Part shown: positions 6,295-8,220 of the stretch, one piece after another | Layout: each line of letters starts with the position of its first letter | Numbering within the stretch: position 1 is the stretch's first letter | Assembly: GCA_002385805.1 (NCBI GenBank) | Contig: DGEF01000088.1 | Span: 486-8,705, forward strand | Length of the DNA stretch: 8,220 nucleotides | Direction of reading: 5' to 3' | From: Peptococcaceae bacterium UBA3933 | GTDB taxonomy: Bacteria; Bacillota; Peptococcia; Peptococcales; BICA1-8 | Notes under the pieces: model-generated | Databases searched by the model: none | Seen by the model: only the letters and a program-made list of their open reading frames with translations | Told to the model about the DNA's origin: nothing | Translations under genes and position numbers: made by a program

Positions 6295-7290
6295 ATGAAA
6301 AATAAAAGTTGGAAAAAATTAAATAGAAAATTTACTTTATTAGTCGTACCTCATTCTGATTCTACTATTCGTAGTTTAAAAATTCCTCTATGGCTAATCA
6401 ACGGACTGGCTTTTATTGGTTTAATGACTTTAGCCATAGTTATATACTTGGCTTTTTCTTATTCAGACTGGCAAATTACTAAAAAGGAAAACCAGGAATT
6501 AAAAGCGGTTACTGAAAACCAAGCTAAAGAAATCAAAGAATTGCAAAAAATAACTCAAGAAACTCTCCTTAGACTGGAGGGCATCACAGAAACGGAAAAT
6601 AAAATCAAAGAATTAGTAGGCTTAGAAGACGATAAGCAAAATATTCCTTCCCGTGGTCAGGGAGGAGTAGGTTTAAGTGCAGCATCGGTTCGGGTTATGA
6701 CACTGAATAATGAAGAATTTTTGGCTTATGACTCTGCTGAAATCAGCCCCATGCCTTTATCATATTTTTCTTTAGAAAATCTCAGCCCTCTTAATAAAAT
6801 AAGAAATGACTTAGCCCTAATCAATGAAACCATTGCGGAGAAGAAAGAGACTTTAGCCCAATTGGAAGTGGATGTTAAAGCTCGCTTGGAATACTTAGAA
6901 GCCATTCCCAGTGGATGGCCTTTACGGGGAAGGATAACTTCAGAATTTGGTTGGAGGCCCAATCCTTTTAACAAAGCGAGATGGGAGTATCATGAGGGAT
7001 TGGATATAGCTGCTTCTTATGGCACTCCTGTTAAAGCAGCCGGAGCCGGAAAGGTTGTTTTTGCAGGTTGGAAACCGGCTTATGGACGTACGGTAGTAAT
7101 TAATCACGGCTATGGATATACTTCCCAGTATGCTCATAACTCAAGTATCGCAGTACGGGTGGGAGAGGTCGTAAAACGTGGCCAAGTAATTGCCCGGGTA
7201 GGAAACACAGGCCGGAGTACAGGTCCTCATCTGGATTTCCGGATAACCTACAATGGTCGGTTTGTGGACCCCAGAAAAATACTTAAATAA
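6295..7290 (+). CDS. Membrane-anchored M23-family (LytM-like) peptidase, possibly altered active site
   Basis: This 331-aa protein has a short basic cytoplasmic N-terminus, one membrane helix (about 30-54) and coiled-coil-like stretches (about 62-108 and 165-203). A C-terminal extracytoplasmic M23/LytM domain covers about 206-331. The domain starts with WPLRGRITSEFGWRPNPFN (208-226). Visible active-site residues are H233 and D237 in HEGLD and H281 in YAH, the usual catalytic His. The normal HxH motif reads H312-L-D314, so the third metal-ligand His is replaced by Asp. It may be a weak peptidase or a non-catalytic LytM regulator, as are EnvC and SpoIIQ. Bactofilin follows 32 nt downstream; M23-bactofilin pairs are known in other bacteria and act in localized cell-wall remodelling. 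AGGTGA (6285-6290) is the probable ribosome binding site. No clear promoter is visible in 6228-6294. Confidence 0.9.
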   Translation: MKNKSWKKLNRKFTLLVVPHSDSTIRSLKIPLWLINGLAFIGLMTLAIVIYLAFSYSDWQITKKENQELKAVTENQAKEIKELQKITQETLLRLEGITETENKIKELVGLEDDKQNIPSRGQGGVGLSAASVRVMTLNNEEFLAYDSAEISPMPLSYFSLENLSPLNKIRNDLALINETIAEKKETLAQLEVDVKARLEYLEAIPSGWPLRGRITSEFGWRPNPFNKARWEYHEGLDIAASYGTPVKAAGAGKVVFAGWKPAYGRTVVINHGYGYTSQYAHNSSIAVRVGEVVKRGQVIARVGNTGRSTGPHLDFRITYNGRFVDPRKILK

Positions 7291-7322
7291 ATTTAGTAAT
7301 GACAATAAAGGAGAGAGTAAGG

Positions 7323-7718
7323 ATGGTATTTAAGAAAAAGGAAGAAGTAGCCTATGACAAAGTAGAAACATTAATAGGTGCCGGAACCAGTTTTCAGGGT
7401 GTCATTACAGCTCAAGGTACCATAAGGATTGATGGTACATTTTCTGGTGAAGTGGAGACACAGGCCGATTTGGTAGTAGGAGAAAACGGAGTAGTAGAGG
7501 CCAAGGTTAAAGCCAGGAATGTTTTAGTCGCCGGTAATTTTACAGGTGATTTGGAAGCTAAGGGAAAAATGGAATTAACCCAAACCGGCCGGGTCCTTGG
7601 TGATATTAAAGTGAAAAATCTTATTATAGAAGAAGGTGCTTTATTTAGAGGCAACTGCCAGATGGAAACCCTTCAGGAAAAAAAAGCACAGGTTAACACT
7701 AATGAAGCTGCTAAATAA
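7323..7718 (+). CDS. Bactofilin (polymer-forming cytoskeletal protein)
   Basis: This 131-aa protein is a typical bactofilin. A short charged N-terminal tail (MVFKKKEEVAYDK) leads into TLIGAGTSFQGVITAQGTIR (16-35), IDGTFSGEV (36-44), LVVGENGVVEAKVKA (50-64), VLVAGNFTGDL (67-77), LTQTGRVLGDI (85-95) and IIEEGALFRGNCQM (101-114). These repeats form a right-handed beta-helix that polymerizes without nucleotide. A short Lys/Gln/Asn-rich tail ends it. An in-frame ATG at 7299 has no ribosome binding site, whereas AAGGAG (7308-7313) sits 9 nt before the ATG at 7323, so the later start is used. It follows the M23 gene by 32 nt and is probably in one operon with it. Bactofilins scaffold wall enzymes, and in Myxococcus they also position ParABS components. 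Confidence 0.95.
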   Translation: MVFKKKEEVAYDKVETLIGAGTSFQGVITAQGTIRIDGTFSGEVETQADLVVGENGVVEAKVKARNVLVAGNFTGDLEAKGKMELTQTGRVLGDIKVKNLIIEEGALFRGNCQMETLQEKKAQVNTNEAAK

Positions 7719-7760
7719 AAAAAGGCAAAACCTTAATATAAAAGGTTTTGCCCTTTTTTT
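7717..7760. terminator. Bidirectional intrinsic terminator between bactofilin and ykuS
   Basis: The arms GGCAAAACCTT (7724-7734) and AAGGTTTTGCC (7742-7752) pair perfectly around a seven-base loop. Seven A residues (7717-7723) stand on the left and seven T residues (7754-7760) on the right. The hairpin therefore has a U-tract in both directions and can end the bactofilin transcript and the opposing yyaC-ykuS transcript. Confidence 0.9.
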
Positions 7761-7782
7761 ATTTAAGCTGGATATTCTTTCA

Positions 7783-8022
7783 CTATTGCAATTTTTCCAC
7801 CTGGCTCACGATTTCCTGAGCACTTAATCCCCGGGCATTAATTACAGGAGCTTTAGTTTGAGTAGTTTGTATCCCCAGCATATTTTCGCTACTGCCTGAG
7901 ACAACTATACACTGAACATTGTTTAGGGCAGCATTTTCTAAGCTTACAACTTGGTAACCTGCAGATTGTAAGGCCTGTTGTACATTGGTTAAGCCTTGTT
8001 CAACAGCTACAACTTTCGGCAT
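7783..8022 (-). CDS. ykuS: YkuS family (UPF0180) small protein
   Basis: This 79-aa protein matches the YkuS/UPF0180 family across its full length. The N-terminus is MPKVVAVEQGLTNVQQALQS. A middle segment reads CIVVSGSSENMLGIQTTQTK (38-57), and the end has ARGLSAQEIVSQVEKL (63-78). It looks like a small soluble alpha/beta protein. The family is found in spore-forming Firmicutes and has no established function. The start is supported by an AGGAGG ribosome binding site on the minus strand (8031-8036, 8-nt spacing). It lies 33 nt downstream of yyaC on the same strand, so the two are likely one transcript. It converges on the bactofilin gene and shares its terminator. Confidence 0.9.
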   Translation of the reverse strand: MPKVVAVEQGLTNVQQALQSAGYQVVSLENAALNNVQCIVVSGSSENMLGIQTTQTKAPVINARGLSAQEIVSQVEKLQ

Positions 8023-8055
8023 AATTTACACCTCCTCAAAAAATTTAGGAATGGG

Positions 8056-8220
8056 TTATCGTTTTTGGTAAACCTTATACAATACACTAGCTATTTTTTC
8101 GGCCATCTGCATCACCAAACTTAGCCGGGTATTTTGCAGTACATAGTATTCCATAAAACCGCCTACATTAACAATTCCGGAGATGGATAAATCTCCAATG
8201 GCCGGTAAATTTTTGTTGAC
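8056..8220 (-). CDS. yyaC: YyaC-like spore protein (DUF1256, GPR-like), partial C-terminus
   Basis: The minus-strand frame entering at 8220 is open for 54 codons and ends with TAA at 8058-8056. The peptide contains LPAIGDLSISGIVNVGGFME and VLQNTRLSLVMQMAEKIA, which is the conserved C-terminal end of YyaC. This family is related in fold to the germination protease GPR and is restricted to spore formers. The 5' part lies beyond the right edge, so the start and promoter cannot be seen. The gene is incomplete only because of the window boundary; no frameshift is visible. It is followed by ykuS. Its presence is the best direct sign that the organism has a sporulation programme. Confidence 0.88.
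   Translation of the reverse strand, partial: VNKNLPAIGDLSISGIVNVGGFMEYYVLQNTRLSLVMQMAEKIASVLYKVYQKR

Noticed and set aside
7299..7322. Upstream ATG start for bactofilin
   Set aside because: No ribosome binding site precedes it, and the added residues are not part of the usual bactofilin N-terminus; AAGGAG correctly precedes the ATG at 7323.
1..8220. CRISPR array, insertion sequence, tRNA/rRNA or phage-like island
   Set aside because: No repeat arrays, transposase frames, terminal inverted repeats or structural RNA genes were seen on either strand.

Overview
The window suggests an AT-rich, anaerobic, endospore-forming member of the Firmicutes (class Clostridia, perhaps a Peptococcaceae-like lineage). 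The reasons are an oxygen-sensitive multi-subunit [FeFe] hydrogenase, strong AGGAGG-type ribosome binding sites, many A/T-ending codons, a spore-associated yyaC gene and a Firmicutes-type parS site. No species can be named from the sequence alone.

Layout. Positions 1-216 are a regulatory region. It starts with a perfect 16-bp parS palindrome (2-17), followed by a sigma-A-like promoter (95-123) and an 18-bp Rex-type operator (162-179). Positions 217-4729 hold four co-directional genes, hndA-hndB-hndC-hndD, encoding a soluble NAD(P)-linked, probably electron-bifurcating [FeFe] hydrogenase. A strong intrinsic terminator (4760-4803) closes this operon. A second promoter (4855-4883) drives a DUF554 membrane protein (4921-5619) and a DUF4446 protein (5659-6177), ended by a palindromic terminator (6194-6227). 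Next come a membrane-anchored M23-family protein (6295-7290) and a bactofilin (7323-7718). A bidirectional terminator (7717-7760) separates these from two minus-strand genes, ykuS (7783-8022) and the 3' end of yyaC (8056-8220, running off the right edge). The yyaC fragment is short and cut by the window edge, so it is easy to miss.

How the parts work together. HndABCD would exchange electrons between H2, NAD(P)H and probably ferredoxin. A Rex site in its leader fits control by the NADH/NAD+ ratio. The rest looks like the conserved origin-proximal neighbourhood of clostridial chromosomes: parS, DUF4446 (often next to parB in Clostridia, from memory), and a bactofilin with an M23 partner for cell-wall shaping or polar scaffolding. 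parA/parB probably lie just outside the left edge, but this is inference. The hydrogenase operon therefore appears to sit inside the chromosome-segregation and cell-shape neighbourhood.

No completely undescribed system is evident. The points most worth a second look are the parS-Rex-hydrogenase arrangement, the Asp replacing a metal-ligand His in the M23 protein, and the non-standard H-cluster loop residues in HndD.
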